64,000 nucleotides of DNA. Origin: an uncultured Prevotella sp. Its GTDB lineage: Bacteria; Bacteroidota; Bacteroidia; Bacteroidales; Bacteroidaceae. The position numbers and the translations under genes are program-made. Shown here piece by piece: positions 27,204 to 35,103 of this stretch. The notes under the pieces are model-generated. The model ran no database searches and had not been told where the DNA came from. It saw nothing but the letters and a program-made list of their open reading frames with translations. How positions within the stretch are numbered: the first letter of the stretch is position 1; each line of letters starts with the position of its first letter. The stretch lies in the NCBI GenBank assembly GCA_905234815.1, contig CAJOIX010000002.1:43074-107073 (forward strand). Direction: 5' to 3'.

Positions 27204-27530
27204 ATGAAAAAAACTTTCAAATCACTGGCAGTTTTAGCTGTTGGTACCATGATGCTTAGTTCATGCGGAACCATGATTGGCACACAAACTGGTACTGGTG
27301 CTATTTTCACCAGCACTACTGATCCTGTTGCTGTAACAAGCAACAATGTAGGCAAAAAAGTAGGTACTGCTAAAGCCAGCAACATTCTTGGCCTCGCTGT
27401 TACCGGTGACGCAGGTGTTAATGCTGCAGCAAAAAATGGCGGCATCAAGAAAATTTCTCACGTTGATGTGAAGAAATCTTCGTTCTTGGGCATTTTCGGT
27501 TCTACTGAAACTACCGTTTACGGAGAGTAA
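27204..27530 (+). CDS. TRL-like family lipoprotein
   Basis: A 108-residue exported lipoprotein: signal peptide with the lipobox LSSC near residue 20, then a glycine- and threonine-rich body matching the TRL-like pattern ('GTMIGTQTGTGAIFTSTTDPV', quoted in part, and 'AAAKNGGIKKISHVDVK'). The TRL family takes its name from a locus next to tRNA clusters; no function is established. It is preceded by about 500 bases without any ORF, which carry a promoter and the candidate RNA, plus a second possible -7 element (TAAGTTTG, 27079-27086). A strong terminator follows. Confidence 0.75.
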   Translation: MKKTFKSLAVLAVGTMMLSSCGTMIGTQTGTGAIFTSTTDPVAVTSNNVGKKVGTAKASNILGLAVTGDAGVNAAAKNGGIKKISHVDVKKSSFLGIFGSTETTVYGE

Positions 27531-27545
27531 TTCTTATTTTTTCAT

Positions 27546-27588
27546 GAGGGTGTGCCTTAATTGGCACATCCTCGCTTTATTTTTTTTG
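27546..27588 (+). terminator. Strong intrinsic terminator after the TRL-like gene
   Basis: GAGGGTGTGCC pairs with GGCACATCCTC (one G-T mismatch or wobble) around TTAATT, then GCTTTATTTTTTTTG. The next gene starts 2 bases after the T-run. Confidence 0.9.
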
Positions 27589-27589
27589 T

Positions 27590-28111
27590 ATGAAGCGAAT
27601 TGTATTCATTATATTCTTTATCATTTTTCCGTTCTTTGCGAATAGGGCATTACCGGCTAATCCGCACAAATCATATAAATCATATCTTTCTGCCGATGGG
27701 ATGGTGTATTTTATAGCCCCTCAAAAGATGCCTTCAATACATACGGCAACTTCAAGAAAAATGATTTATGATATCACTTGTGTCTCAGGCCTTGATAGCA
27801 TTTCCTACACGGCAACATTATTTACTAAAGAACCACAAACGTTAAATTCTGTAACCATTCTTACTGAAAATGGAAAACAAATAATAACTCCTGTTGAACC
27901 AATCTTTACAGAAATCACTGGAAGTTATTATAAATACCGTATCAGATTTTACATAAGTTGGAACGAATGGTTACAGTTATATCTCTCGAAAAATCCTTAT
28001 ACCATAAAGTTTAATGACAAATATATGTATGCATATTCCGAGTCACAATGGTATTCTAAACGCGCTTCAATGAATCAAATCATCCACATCATAAAATTAA
28101 ACAGACAATGA
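27590..28111 (+). CDS. Unknown exported protein, 173 aa
   Basis: Not recognised. An N-terminal hydrophobic stretch of about 20 residues ('IVFIIFFIIFPFFA') looks like a signal peptide. The rest is rich in Tyr, Ser, Thr and Lys with alternating hydrophobic residues that suggest beta strands; there is a single pair of cysteine-poor segments and no catalytic motif. The ATG is only 2 bases after the T-run of the preceding terminator, so it depends on readthrough or a promoter hidden in the terminator. It overlaps the next gene by 4 bases, so the two are a coupled pair. AT content is higher than in the housekeeping genes around it. Confidence 0.7.
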   Translation: MKRIVFIIFFIIFPFFANRALPANPHKSYKSYLSADGMVYFIAPQKMPSIHTATSRKMIYDITCVSGLDSISYTATLFTKEPQTLNSVTILTENGKQIITPVEPIFTEITGSYYKYRIRFYISWNEWLQLYLSKNPYTIKFNDKYMYAYSESQWYSKRASMNQIIHIIKLNRQ

Positions 28112-28848
28112 AATCAAAAACAATGTTCGTATTGCTGCTATGTCTTTTTGCAACTGAAGGCATGGCACAAATATCTTTAGATGATCTCATATACAAATCG
28201 CTAAAGAAGGGGTTTGTGCTTCTCCAACAGGATTATCTTGTGTTAGATGAAGACGATGAACCATATGGACCGCACAAAGACTATTACGGACGCACATACA
28301 CTTGCGCCATCCGTATCAACCAAACTGAGCTTTTGGTGGAACAAGACTTTCTAAAGCCCTGGTCAGATGACCTGTCAATTCCGAAAAGCGACAAATACCA
28401 TTGTACCATTTCAAACACTGCATACAAAGACATAGAGAGCAAGGAAATGGAACAAATAGAGTTAGACGTTGAGAGTGCCGAGGAACTGGTCGGAAATCAT
28501 ATCTACAAACTTAGCGGTTCAGAAGAAGAAAGCTTCCCTATCGACGACCAATACGGCAAAAAGCGTGGATATATAGTCTGGCTGATTTCGGCAACAAACT
28601 TCAATAAGGACAAAGAACCTACTGGCCTTTCTCTGGATATTCTGCCATTCAACATCACCACAAACGATAGCAAGAGTGTTTATGACCTACCAAGTCAACC
28701 CAAAGGCAATGTGGTTGGTGGTGCTTATCTTATTCCTTATAGTTCTCATACAGGCCAAATCGCATTTAAGGTAAATGGCATGATGGAGAAAATAGGCGGA
28801 ATCTGGAAACTTATATCTTTAGGTACAGAGGAGCCTGATACGGAATAA
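28108..28848 (+). CDS. Unknown exported protein, 246 aa
   Basis: Not recognised. A signal peptide ends at 'EGMAQ'. The mature part is acidic, with clusters such as 'LDEDDEP' and 'SGSEEES', and predicted mixed alpha/beta structure; there are no membrane segments or known active-site motifs. The start codon overlaps the stop of the previous unknown gene (ATGA), which indicates that the two products are made together and may interact. A short lipoprotein gene follows after 37 bases. Periplasmic or outer-membrane-associated location is expected. Confidence 0.75.
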   Translation: MKSKTMFVLLLCLFATEGMAQISLDDLIYKSLKKGFVLLQQDYLVLDEDDEPYGPHKDYYGRTYTCAIRINQTELLVEQDFLKPWSDDLSIPKSDKYHCTISNTAYKDIESKEMEQIELDVESAEELVGNHIYKLSGSEEESFPIDDQYGKKRGYIVWLISATNFNKDKEPTGLSLDILPFNITTNDSKSVYDLPSQPKGNVVGGAYLIPYSSHTGQIAFKVNGMMEKIGGIWKLISLGTEEPDTE

Positions 28849-28885
28849 ATTGATTTATAATCTTTGACATTAAAACAAAACAATT

Positions 28886-29326
28886 ATGAAAAAGTATTTA
28901 TGGGCTATTGCCTTATTGATGATGTTCCTCCCTGGAACTATGGTACTTACCTCTTGCGGTGACGATGATGAAGACATTGGCGTAGGTGGTTCTGAACTTG
29001 CAGAAAAGATGGCAGGCTACTGGGATTTCTTTTCGGGCACAATGACTTTTGCTGGGCAGACCATTACTATTGATCGTAACACTATGATGCAATACAAACC
29101 TGCAAATGTAAACCTTTGGGATTTAACCCTAAACATCACGAGTACAACAATTAACGGAGAAGCTTACACCATGAGAGGAAATCAAATCATTATGAGCGAT
29201 TTTGGCCTCTACGAAGGATTTACCATCAAGGTTAAGAGTGTTACTGAAAATGTACTACTATTAGATGAAACAATTTCAGCTGAGGGGACAAACATCACCG
29301 TAACAATGGAATATCACAAGCGATAA
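28886..29326 (+). CDS. Putative surface lipoprotein, lipocalin-like
   Basis: A 146-residue lipoprotein with lipobox LTSC near residue 24. The cysteine is followed by the strongly acidic 'GDDDED', which resembles the surface-export signal described for Bacteroidota lipoproteins, so exposure on the cell surface is likely. The remaining sequence starts with 'GYWDFFSG' and ends 'VTMEYHKR', the kind of single beta-barrel pattern seen in small lipocalin-like lipoproteins of the group. Ligand and function are unknown. It follows two unknown exported genes and is closed by a good terminator. Confidence 0.75.
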   Translation: MKKYLWAIALLMMFLPGTMVLTSCGDDDEDIGVGGSELAEKMAGYWDFFSGTMTFAGQTITIDRNTMMQYKPANVNLWDLTLNITSTTINGEAYTMRGNQIIMSDFGLYEGFTIKVKSVTENVLLLDETISAEGTNITVTMEYHKR

Positions 29327-29351
29327 AACTGAATGTTTTCATGAATTAATT

Positions 29352-29384
29352 AAACCCTCCCTGGTTTGATGCCAAGGGAGGGTT
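29352..29384 (+). terminator. Intrinsic terminator
   Basis: AAACCCTCCCT pairs with AGGGAGGGTTT around an 11-base loop, followed by CTTGTTT. It ends the run of three exported-protein genes. Confidence 0.85.
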
Positions 29385-29433
29385 TCTTGTTTATAACGAT
29401 ACGGTAAGATGCTAAGTGACACTTGTAAGACGC

Positions 29434-29835
29434 TTACTTTTCGAGGGGCATTTGGGCTTGCTGCCAGGCGAGGATTCCGCCAGCGAGGTTGATGAGTTGA
29501 TAGCCTTCGGCGGCTAACTTCTCAGCAGCGGAGGCGCTACGGCGCCCACTGCGGCAATAGATGGCTATGGGTTTTTCTTTGGACAGTTTCGCCAAGGTCT
29601 GCGGCAGGAATTGATCGGAATAGAAATCTATCTGCAGAGCGCCAGCGATGTGGCCTTCGTCAAATTCTTTCAGTGTACGCACATCGAGCAGTTGTATAGC
29701 AGTAGTATCTGCAATGATTGCTGCGAACTCAGAAACCGAAACAGTTTTAAACGACTGTGCCTGTCGATTGCTGCTCGCCCAAACAAAGATGGCGAGCAGT
29801 ACGAGTGCAGCGGTCAGAATAATTTTATAGTTCAT
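29434..29835 (-). CDS. Exported or membrane-anchored single-domain rhodanese
   Basis: A 133-residue protein with an N-terminal hydrophobic segment (about residues 5-20) and one rhodanese domain. The active-site loop is 'CRSGRRS', with the cysteine that carries the persulfide, and 'LLDVRTLKEFDEGHIAGA' is the typical first motif. It may transfer sulfur or act in redox handling in the periplasm; the substrate is unknown. It is 29 bases downstream of the GH2 gene on the same strand, with no terminator between, so the two may be co-transcribed by chance of position. Confidence 0.85.
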   Translation of the reverse strand: MNYKIILTAALVLLAIFVWASSNRQAQSFKTVSVSEFAAIIADTTAIQLLDVRTLKEFDEGHIAGALQIDFYSDQFLPQTLAKLSKEKPIAIYCRSGRRSASAAEKLAAEGYQLINLAGGILAWQQAQMPLEK

Positions 29836-29864
29836 AGAGGCATGTATAGAGTTGGGGGTAATTG

Positions 29865-32333
29865 TTAGCGCACTGGGATGGTGAGGGTGGATTTCAAGCG
29901 GGGATTTGTGCGGTCCTTCACCACGAGTTTCAGATTGCCTTTGTGGTGAGAGGCCTGAACAGTGACTACCAGTTTACCGCTGAAGAGCCGCATGGTGGGC
30001 TTGGTGAATGGTTCCAGCGAGGTTGCATCGCCATTACATACGGCACGGAACTGTCCAGCGCCCGATACTTCAAAATCGAGCTGGTCTGTTGCATTGGGCA
30101 GGAAGTTTCCTTTTTTATCCACAATAGAAACAGTGATATAAGCCAGATCGTCGCCATCAGCCACCAACGAGGTGCGGTCGCTCTCAAGCTTCAAGCGAGC
30201 TGCAGCGCCAGCGGTGCGAACAGTTTCCGAGCCAGCCACCTGACCATTCTCGTCATATACCACCACGCGCAGTTCACCAGGTTCGTACACTACATTGTTC
30301 CAACGCAAACGGTAACGGTCGAGCGCAGCGGTGTTGAGTTCGGTTTTATCATGATTGCAAATGATTTCCTTAGCCTCAGCATTCTTGCGGATGCGCCCCT
30401 GCGACTTGCCGTTCACAAAGAGTTCAGCTTCGGGATAGTCCGTATAACAATAGACGGGTGTCACCTGTCCCACGCGGTCGGGCCATGTCCAATGGGGCAA
30501 GAGATGAATCGTATGGTCGTCTTTGTTCCACTGTGAGCGATAGAGGTAGAAGCGATCCTTGGGCAGACCGGCCAAATCGCAGATGCCGAAATACGACGAG
30601 CGCGAGGGCCAGTATTCATCATAGGGTGACGGTTCGCCAAGGTAATCGAAACCTGTCCAAACAAATTGTCCGATGGTATAGGGCAGATCGTCTTGACAGA
30701 GGAAATCATCGTCGGGCAGATTCGACCAAGGGCAGTATTCAATGTCGTACGACGAGCATTGTCCGTCGGAGTAAACGCCGTGATTGGTCAATTCGGCAGG
30801 GAACTTATACACGCCGCGCGAAGAAACCGTAGAGCCAGTTTCCGAGCCGAGGAGGAATCCCTGCGGCAGTTGTCCGATGTTACGCGGATATTTATGTACG
30901 CGATAGTTGAATCCAGGCACATCCATCACCTGTGCGAAACCCGACCAGAGGGCATCGTCGGCACGGTCCATACCTTGCGTCACAGGACGTGTGGGGTCGA
31001 GCTCGTGGCAGATATCCTGCAAGTGTTTCGAAATGGCCACACCCTCAACGCTCCACTGTTCAGGTATCTCGTTGCCAATAGACCACATCACCAACGAGGG
31101 ATGGTTTCTGTGGTTGAGCACCAGATTGGTGATATCGCGAGCAGCCCATTCGTTGAAGAGGCGCGCATAACCATTCTTGCATTTGGGATAAATCCACATA
31201 TCGAAACTCTCTGCCATGACCATCATTCCCAGTGAGTCGTACACTTCCATCTGCATCTTCGAGGGCATATTATGCGCCGTGCGGATAGCGTCGCAACCCA
31301 TGTCTTTGAGTATGCGCACCTGGCGAATCAACGCCGCCTTGTTCACTGCTGCACCAAGCGGACCGAGGTCGTGGTGGAGACATACGCCCTTGAGCTTGCG
31401 CGTCACGCCATTGAGTTGGAAGCCATGCTCCTTAGATACCTTCACCTCGCGTATTCCGAACTTCTGGGTGTATTCATCCACGAGTTGCGAACCTTTATAG
31501 AGTTGCATCTTGATTTGATAGAGCGTGGGCGATTCTGGACTCCAGAGATGTGGATTAGCTGTTCCGAATCGTTGAATGACCTTTCCTTGCTTCCGTACGG
31601 GTATTTCCGTAGGAGTTGCAAGGGGTTTACCTGTGGGGTCAATGAGCTGCATGGTCATTGTGAATTGGTTTTCATCGCCTTCACCAATGCCCTGAATCTG
31701 GGTTCCCACTTTCACGTGCCAGATATCTTTCGGTCCCTTTTTCTCGGTAGAATTGGTGATAATCTGTGTCTGCCACGGGTCGATGTGGGCTTTGGGAGTG
31801 GTGATGAGCGTGACGGGTCGATAGATACCGCCACCGGGATACCAGCGGCTGCTCTCCTCAAGATTGTTCAAAGACACCTCGATAAGATTCTCTCCCACTT
31901 TCAGTGCGCTGGTGATATCGAACTTAAAGGCATTGTAGCCATAGGGCCAATGTCCTACTTCCTTGCCGTTCACGCTCACATACGCATCGGCCATGGCACC
32001 GTCGAAGAGCAGTTCAGCATGTTCCGGCAGTTCAGCAACGCTGATTGTTGTTTTATAGAATCCGCGGCCAATCCACGGCAGTGCGCCTGAGCGACCAGAC
32101 TTTTCTGTGGCTTCCGTCTCGCCATTCTGCGTGATGGCCACGCGCTGCAAGTCCCACTTCTTGTCGAACGGACCGCTAATGGCCCAGTCGTGTGGCACCG
32201 TCACAGAGGAGAATTGCTCCCCGTCGCGCGAGAACTGCCACTGCCGCAAGGAAACCGACACTCGATTTTGTGAAAACACAGGTAAACAGGCAAGCGAATA
32301 AATCGCAAGCAGACAGATACGATAAAATTTCAT
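29865..32333 (-). CDS. GH2 family beta-galactosidase
   Basis: An 822-residue exported glycoside hydrolase. A signal peptide ends at 'LPVFSQ'. The GH2 order is visible: sugar-binding jelly-roll (about 30-190), immunoglobulin-like domain, TIM barrel with the acid/base glutamate in 'WSIGNEIPEQW' and the nucleophile in 'GSETGSTVSSRG', and a C-terminal DUF4982-like plus beta-sandwich region with Ig-like strands. It probably removes terminal beta-galactose from plant or host glycans; beta-mannosidase and beta-glucuronidase relatives exist, so the sugar is not certain. The ORF track adds 16 residues; ATG 32333 (MKFYRICL) gives the signal peptide. It is not next to a SusCD pair. Confidence 0.88.
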   Translation of the reverse strand: MKFYRICLLAIYSLACLPVFSQNRVSVSLRQWQFSRDGEQFSSVTVPHDWAISGPFDKKWDLQRVAITQNGETEATEKSGRSGALPWIGRGFYKTTISVAELPEHAELLFDGAMADAYVSVNGKEVGHWPYGYNAFKFDITSALKVGENLIEVSLNNLEESSRWYPGGGIYRPVTLITTPKAHIDPWQTQIITNSTEKKGPKDIWHVKVGTQIQGIGEGDENQFTMTMQLIDPTGKPLATPTEIPVRKQGKVIQRFGTANPHLWSPESPTLYQIKMQLYKGSQLVDEYTQKFGIREVKVSKEHGFQLNGVTRKLKGVCLHHDLGPLGAAVNKAALIRQVRILKDMGCDAIRTAHNMPSKMQMEVYDSLGMMVMAESFDMWIYPKCKNGYARLFNEWAARDITNLVLNHRNHPSLVMWSIGNEIPEQWSVEGVAISKHLQDICHELDPTRPVTQGMDRADDALWSGFAQVMDVPGFNYRVHKYPRNIGQLPQGFLLGSETGSTVSSRGVYKFPAELTNHGVYSDGQCSSYDIEYCPWSNLPDDDFLCQDDLPYTIGQFVWTGFDYLGEPSPYDEYWPSRSSYFGICDLAGLPKDRFYLYRSQWNKDDHTIHLLPHWTWPDRVGQVTPVYCYTDYPEAELFVNGKSQGRIRKNAEAKEIICNHDKTELNTAALDRYRLRWNNVVYEPGELRVVVYDENGQVAGSETVRTAGAAARLKLESDRTSLVADGDDLAYITVSIVDKKGNFLPNATDQLDFEVSGAGQFRAVCNGDATSLEPFTKPTMRLFSGKLVVTVQASHHKGNLKLVVKDRTNPRLKSTLTIPVR

Positions 32334-32361
32334 GATATGATTAGTTTTTAGTTTCTTGCCA

Positions 32362-32392
32362 CAAAAATATAAATTCCTCACTACTTGCGCAA
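32362..32392 (-). promoter_or_regulatory. Promoter of the GH2 gene
   Basis: On the minus strand TATTTTTG (plus 32362-32369) is preceded at 20 bp by TTG (plus 32390-32392), a reasonable Bacteroidetes promoter about 30 bases before the GH2 start codon. Confidence 0.5.
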
Positions 32393-32404
32393 CATTCGCT
32401 CCAC

Positions 32405-32436
32405 AAAAAAGAGGGATGCACCGTCACACATCCCTC
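32405..32436 (-). terminator. Leftward terminator upstream of the GH2 promoter
   Basis: GAGGGATG (32411-32418) and CATCCCTC (32429-32436) form a perfect 8-bp stem; the A-run at 32405-32410 makes a U-tract only for leftward transcription. No leftward gene is seen to its right, so it may insulate the GH2 promoter. Confidence 0.6.
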
Positions 32437-32540
32437 AATTTCATCTATCCTTTCGCTACACGTTTTTCTTCAGAAATTGAAACAACCACACTAATTTAGG
32501 GTAGTTCCATTACTAAAAAATTAAAAATAATAACAAAAAA

Positions 32541-32571
32541 TTTGGTGGTTTGAAAATTAGTCTTAACTTTG
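32541..32571 (+). promoter_or_regulatory. Promoter of a candidate small RNA
   Basis: TTTG at 32541-32544 and TAACTTTG at 32564-32571 are spaced exactly 19 bp. The predicted start is near 32578. No start codon follows before a terminator at 32631. Confidence 0.7.
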
Positions 32572-32577
32572 CACCGT

Positions 32578-32665
32578 TATCCTGAAAACAATCTTTTTAC
32601 CTTAAAAGACTAATACCTATTGAAGATTTGAAGCGATTGACTGTGAAGTTCATCGCTTTTTTTTT
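32578..32665 (+). ncRNA. Candidate small RNA of ~88 nt (or rplU leader/attenuator)
   Basis: Between an ideal promoter and a hairpin with a long T-run lies an 88-base stretch with no ATG. The terminator stem is AAGCGAT/ATCGCTT (32631-32637 with 32652-32658), followed by nine T residues. Because rplU has its own promoter 135 bp further on, a free-standing small RNA is the simplest reading. It could also be an attenuated leader of the rplU-rpmA operon. Confidence 0.55.
32631..32665 (+). terminator. Intrinsic terminator of the candidate small RNA
   Basis: A 7-bp perfect stem (AAGCGAT/ATCGCTT) with a 14-base loop and an uninterrupted T-run of nine. Confidence 0.75.
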
Positions 32666-32684
32666 GCAAAGAAGAAACGTCAAC

Positions 32685-32755
32685 ATCAGTGTTATCTGTG
32701 TAATCTGTGTGGCAAGTTAATGATTTCAGTGTCTTTCTGTGATTTCTGTGTGACC
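32685..32755. repeat. Degenerate TCTGTG direct repeat
   Basis: Two copies of a CAGTGT-TCTGTG-TCTGTGTG pattern, about 40 bp apart, occupy the DNA between the candidate small RNA and the rplU promoter. They contain no ORF. Function is not apparent. Confidence 0.6.
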
Positions 32756-32798
32756 TTAAATTATTCTTTTTCGGTGTGACAATTTTTCGGTATTTCTT

Positions 32799-32828
32799 TT
32801 TGGCATTGCTGAATTTTTATTACCTTTG
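32799..32828 (+). promoter_or_regulatory. rplU-rpmA promoter
   Basis: TTTG at 32799-32802 and TACCTTTG at 32821-32828, 18 bp apart. The leader of about 80 bases to the rplU ATG has G/C-rich inverted segments (GGCTCG, GAGGGCC, GTTGGC, GCCTGGCGG) that could fold. Confidence 0.7.
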
Positions 32829-32914
32829 CAGCCGATTTAGTCCGTTTGGGCTCGAAAAAGAGGGCCACGAGTTGGCTCCGCCTGGCGGAAAAACCCGTTT
32901 TAATTTATTTATAA

Positions 32915-33232
32915 ATGTACGCAATCGTAGAAATTAACGGTCAGCAGTTCAAGGCCGAAGCCGGTCAGAAGCTTTTTGTGAACCACATTAAGACTGCCGA
33001 AGAAGGTCAGACTGTTGAGTTCGACAAGGTATTGCTCGTTGACAACGAAGGCAAGATCCAGGTCGGCGCACCCACAGTGAAAGGTGCAAAAGTAGTAGTA
33101 GAAGTGTTGAAACCGCTGGTGAAAGGCGAGAAAGTCATCGTTTTCAAGATGAAGCGCCGCAAGGATTACCGCAAGAAGAACGGTCATCGTCAGCAGTACA
33201 CACAAGTTGAAGTTAAACAAGTTATCGCTTAA
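32915..33232 (+). CDS. rplU: 50S ribosomal protein L21
   Basis: A 105-residue ribosomal protein that binds 23S rRNA in the large subunit. It starts [18 protein letters not shown], the standard L21 start, and ends with the basic '[14 protein letters not shown]' block. Length is normal. It has its own promoter at 32799 and is 18 bases before rpmA, the usual L21-L27 pair. Confidence 0.97.
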   Translation: MYAIVEINGQQFKAEAGQKLFVNHIKTAEEGQTVEFDKVLLVDNEGKIQVGAPTVKGAKVVVEVLKPLVKGEKVIVFKMKRRKDYRKKNGHRQQYTQVEVKQVIA

Positions 33233-33250
33233 AATTAGGAGGAACACATC

Positions 33251-33514
33251 ATGGCACATAAGAAAGGTGTTGGTAGTTCGAAGAACGGACGCGAATCCGC
33301 AGCTCAAAGATTAGGCGTTAAAATCTGGGGTGGCCAGAAAGTTGTTGCTGGAAACATCATTGTTCGCCAGCGCGGTTCTAAGCACAACCCTGGCAAGAAC
33401 GTTGGCATGGGCAAAGACGATACTCTGTATGCACTTGTTGATGGCACGGTGAATTTCCACCGCGGTCGTCACGATAAGAGCTATGTATCGGTGATTCCCG
33501 AAGCTGAAGCATAA
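33251..33514 (+). CDS. rpmA: 50S ribosomal protein L27
   Basis: An 87-residue ribosomal protein near the peptidyl-transferase centre, starting [16 protein letters not shown] without the N-terminal extension that some Firmicutes cleave off. Unusually for this window, its start is preceded by AGGAGG about 10 bases upstream, a strong Shine-Dalgarno sequence, which would support high translation in an organism that mostly lacks such sites. A strong terminator follows. Confidence 0.97.
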   Translation: MAHKKGVGSSKNGRESAAQRLGVKIWGGQKVVAGNIIVRQRGSKHNPGKNVGMGKDDTLYALVDGTVNFHRGRHDKSYVSVIPEAEA

Positions 33515-33539
33515 GAAAAATAGCTACTACGCATAAATC

Positions 33540-33575
33540 AGCCCCCGATTCTGAACGAGTCGGGGGCTGTTTTTT
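33540..33575 (+). terminator. Strong terminator after rpmA
   Basis: AGCCCCCGA pairs with TCGGGGGCT around an 11-base loop, followed by GTTTTTTG. It lies between rpmA and the convergent mutY remnant. Confidence 0.9.
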
Positions 33576-33581
33576 GTGTCG

Positions 33582-34575
33582 TTATTCGGGGAGTAAGTCC
33601 ATCAGTCGCTCCACCAGCCGAGGCTTTCCGAGCGATTCCACCTGATTGAGACTCACCCACTGGCAGCCCTCGGGCAGCGCAGTGGCGTCTGCAACATCAA
33701 CCAGATAGGCGCTGGCGAAGATGATTTGGTGGGTCAGCACGTGCTTCATGTCTTTCTTCAGGAGCGTCCACTGCCCTGAAATAGAGGGCAATGCCGAATC
33801 TTCCACGAGCAACGGCTCCCACAATCCCTGCCAGATGTCGCCCTTGCCGCGGCGGTGCATGGCCAAGGATTGCTCGCCGCGCGCCCCACCCTGCTTGAGA
33901 CGGATAAACACATAGGTGAAGTGGCGCTCGCGCTGGGCGGTGCGCTTCGACTTCACGGGCAGCTGGGCGGTGCGCTTTTCGCGAAAAGCCACGCACGATT
34001 CCTGTAATGGGCATCCGGCACAGGCGGGTGACTGCGGTGTGCACTGCAAGGCACCGAAGTCCATGATGGCCTGATTGTAATCGGCTGCACGGTCGTGGGG
34101 GATGTGCGCTTGTGCCACGGCAGCAAAGAGATGCTTGCCCTGGGTGGTGTCGATGGGGGTGTCAATGCCTTCATAGCGCGCGAGAACACGATAAACATTG
34201 CCATCGACCACGGCTTGCGGCTCGCCGAATGCGAACGCCCACACCTTTGAGCGTGCGAATTTCGTCGAAAGTAGTCGGAAAGGCACCGCGCGCAACAATA
34301 TCTTTTGCGGCAGCATGCAGATTGCGCGCACGCGAATAATAGCCCAATCCCTGCCAGAGCCGTAGCACTTCGTCCTCGCTGGCGGCGGCTAAGAGCTCAA
34401 CGCGCGGCCAGCGCTCAACAAAGCGCTCCCAGTAGGCCCGCCCCTGGTCTATGCGGGTCTGCTGGAGAATGACTTCGGAGAGCCATATTATATAAGGATC
34501 GCGCGTGCGACGCCACGGAAGGTCGCGGCCGTTCGCAGCAAACCAACGGAGTATCGTATCGGAAAAAGTGCTCAT
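33582..34575 (-). pseudogene. mutY: A/G-specific adenine glycosylase mutY, disrupted by a frameshifting deletion
   Basis: MutY removes adenine mispaired with 8-oxoguanine. Two overlapping ORFs of the track make one gene: the first, from ATG 34575 (MSTFSDTI), holds the N-terminal glycosylase half up to 'TLKGVG'; the second frame resumes at 'FAFGEPQAVVDGNVYRVL' with the catalytic-region motif, an intact 4Fe-4S set (C-x6-C-x2-C-x5-C, around 'CAGCPLQESC') and the MutT-like C-terminal domain ending at 33582. Compared with E. coli MutY, 9 residues are missing after GVG and one base remains in their place, so about 26 nt are gone near 34236. The loss removes part of the helix-hairpin-helix. It may be a real inactivation or an assembly error. 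Confidence 0.85.
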
Positions 34576-34791
34576 TTGGCAGCGAAGATACGAAAAATAT
34601 TGTAAGTCAGCACAGTGAAACTGACACTTTCTTAACATGGATTTACCCACTCTATTTTCGCGTTTTTCTAAGTTCGACGAATAAGTGCACAAATACGCAA
34701 ATCTGGAGAGGGTTCCGTTAAAAACTTCCAATACACAGATAGCCAGACAGTTAGAAGAATTTTATCCAAAATAGTTCAATTGCGGTTTTGT

Positions 34792-34830
34792 AAAAGCTAT
34801 GCTTTTGTGTTCCAAAAGCATAGCTTTTAG
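34792..34830. repeat. Paired AAAAGC-TAT/ATA-GCTTTT palindromes
   Basis: AAAAGCTATGCTTTT (34792-34806) and AAAAGCATAGCTTTT (34814-34828) are each near-palindromes and are inverted copies of one another separated by a 7-base spacer, forming a possible hairpin of about 15 bp. A four-unit version of the same repeat is at 53603-53700. The rest of the 590-bp gap 34576-35166 has no ORF and contains two copies of a TGACACTnTnTTAACAT motif (34612 and 35036). Confidence 0.85.
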
Positions 34831-35103
34831 TCGCCAAGAACTACTCTTTTGAGGGATAAAATGCCACCTTTTATCGACAAATTATTCTCGTTTTTAGGCC
34901 AAAAAGAAGCAAAATTGAGTACAAAAGGGGCTTTTCGGGCTCAAAATTTACAACTCTAAACCGGAAATTTAGCCTATCTGCACAACTTTTTGGGCAGTTT
35001 TCAGCGGTAATTTTTGAAGCATTTCATCTGAAAACTGACACTATTTTAACATCTCCTATAAAGAAATTGGCTCAGACTTGACACATAATTTCCGCGAAAT
35101 GAT

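Noticed and set aside
29862-30536. Plus-strand ORF of 224 residues
   Set aside because: It lies antisense within the GH2 gene, has no recognisable domain and mirrors codon bias of the real gene.
31272-32090. Plus-strand ORF of 272 residues
   Set aside because: Antisense to the GH2 catalytic region; no signal peptide, motif or promoter.
34171-34731. Separate 186-residue protein upstream of the second mutY frame
   Set aside because: It is the N-terminal half of mutY plus an upstream non-coding extension; its last residues after GVG are frameshifted and unlike the family.
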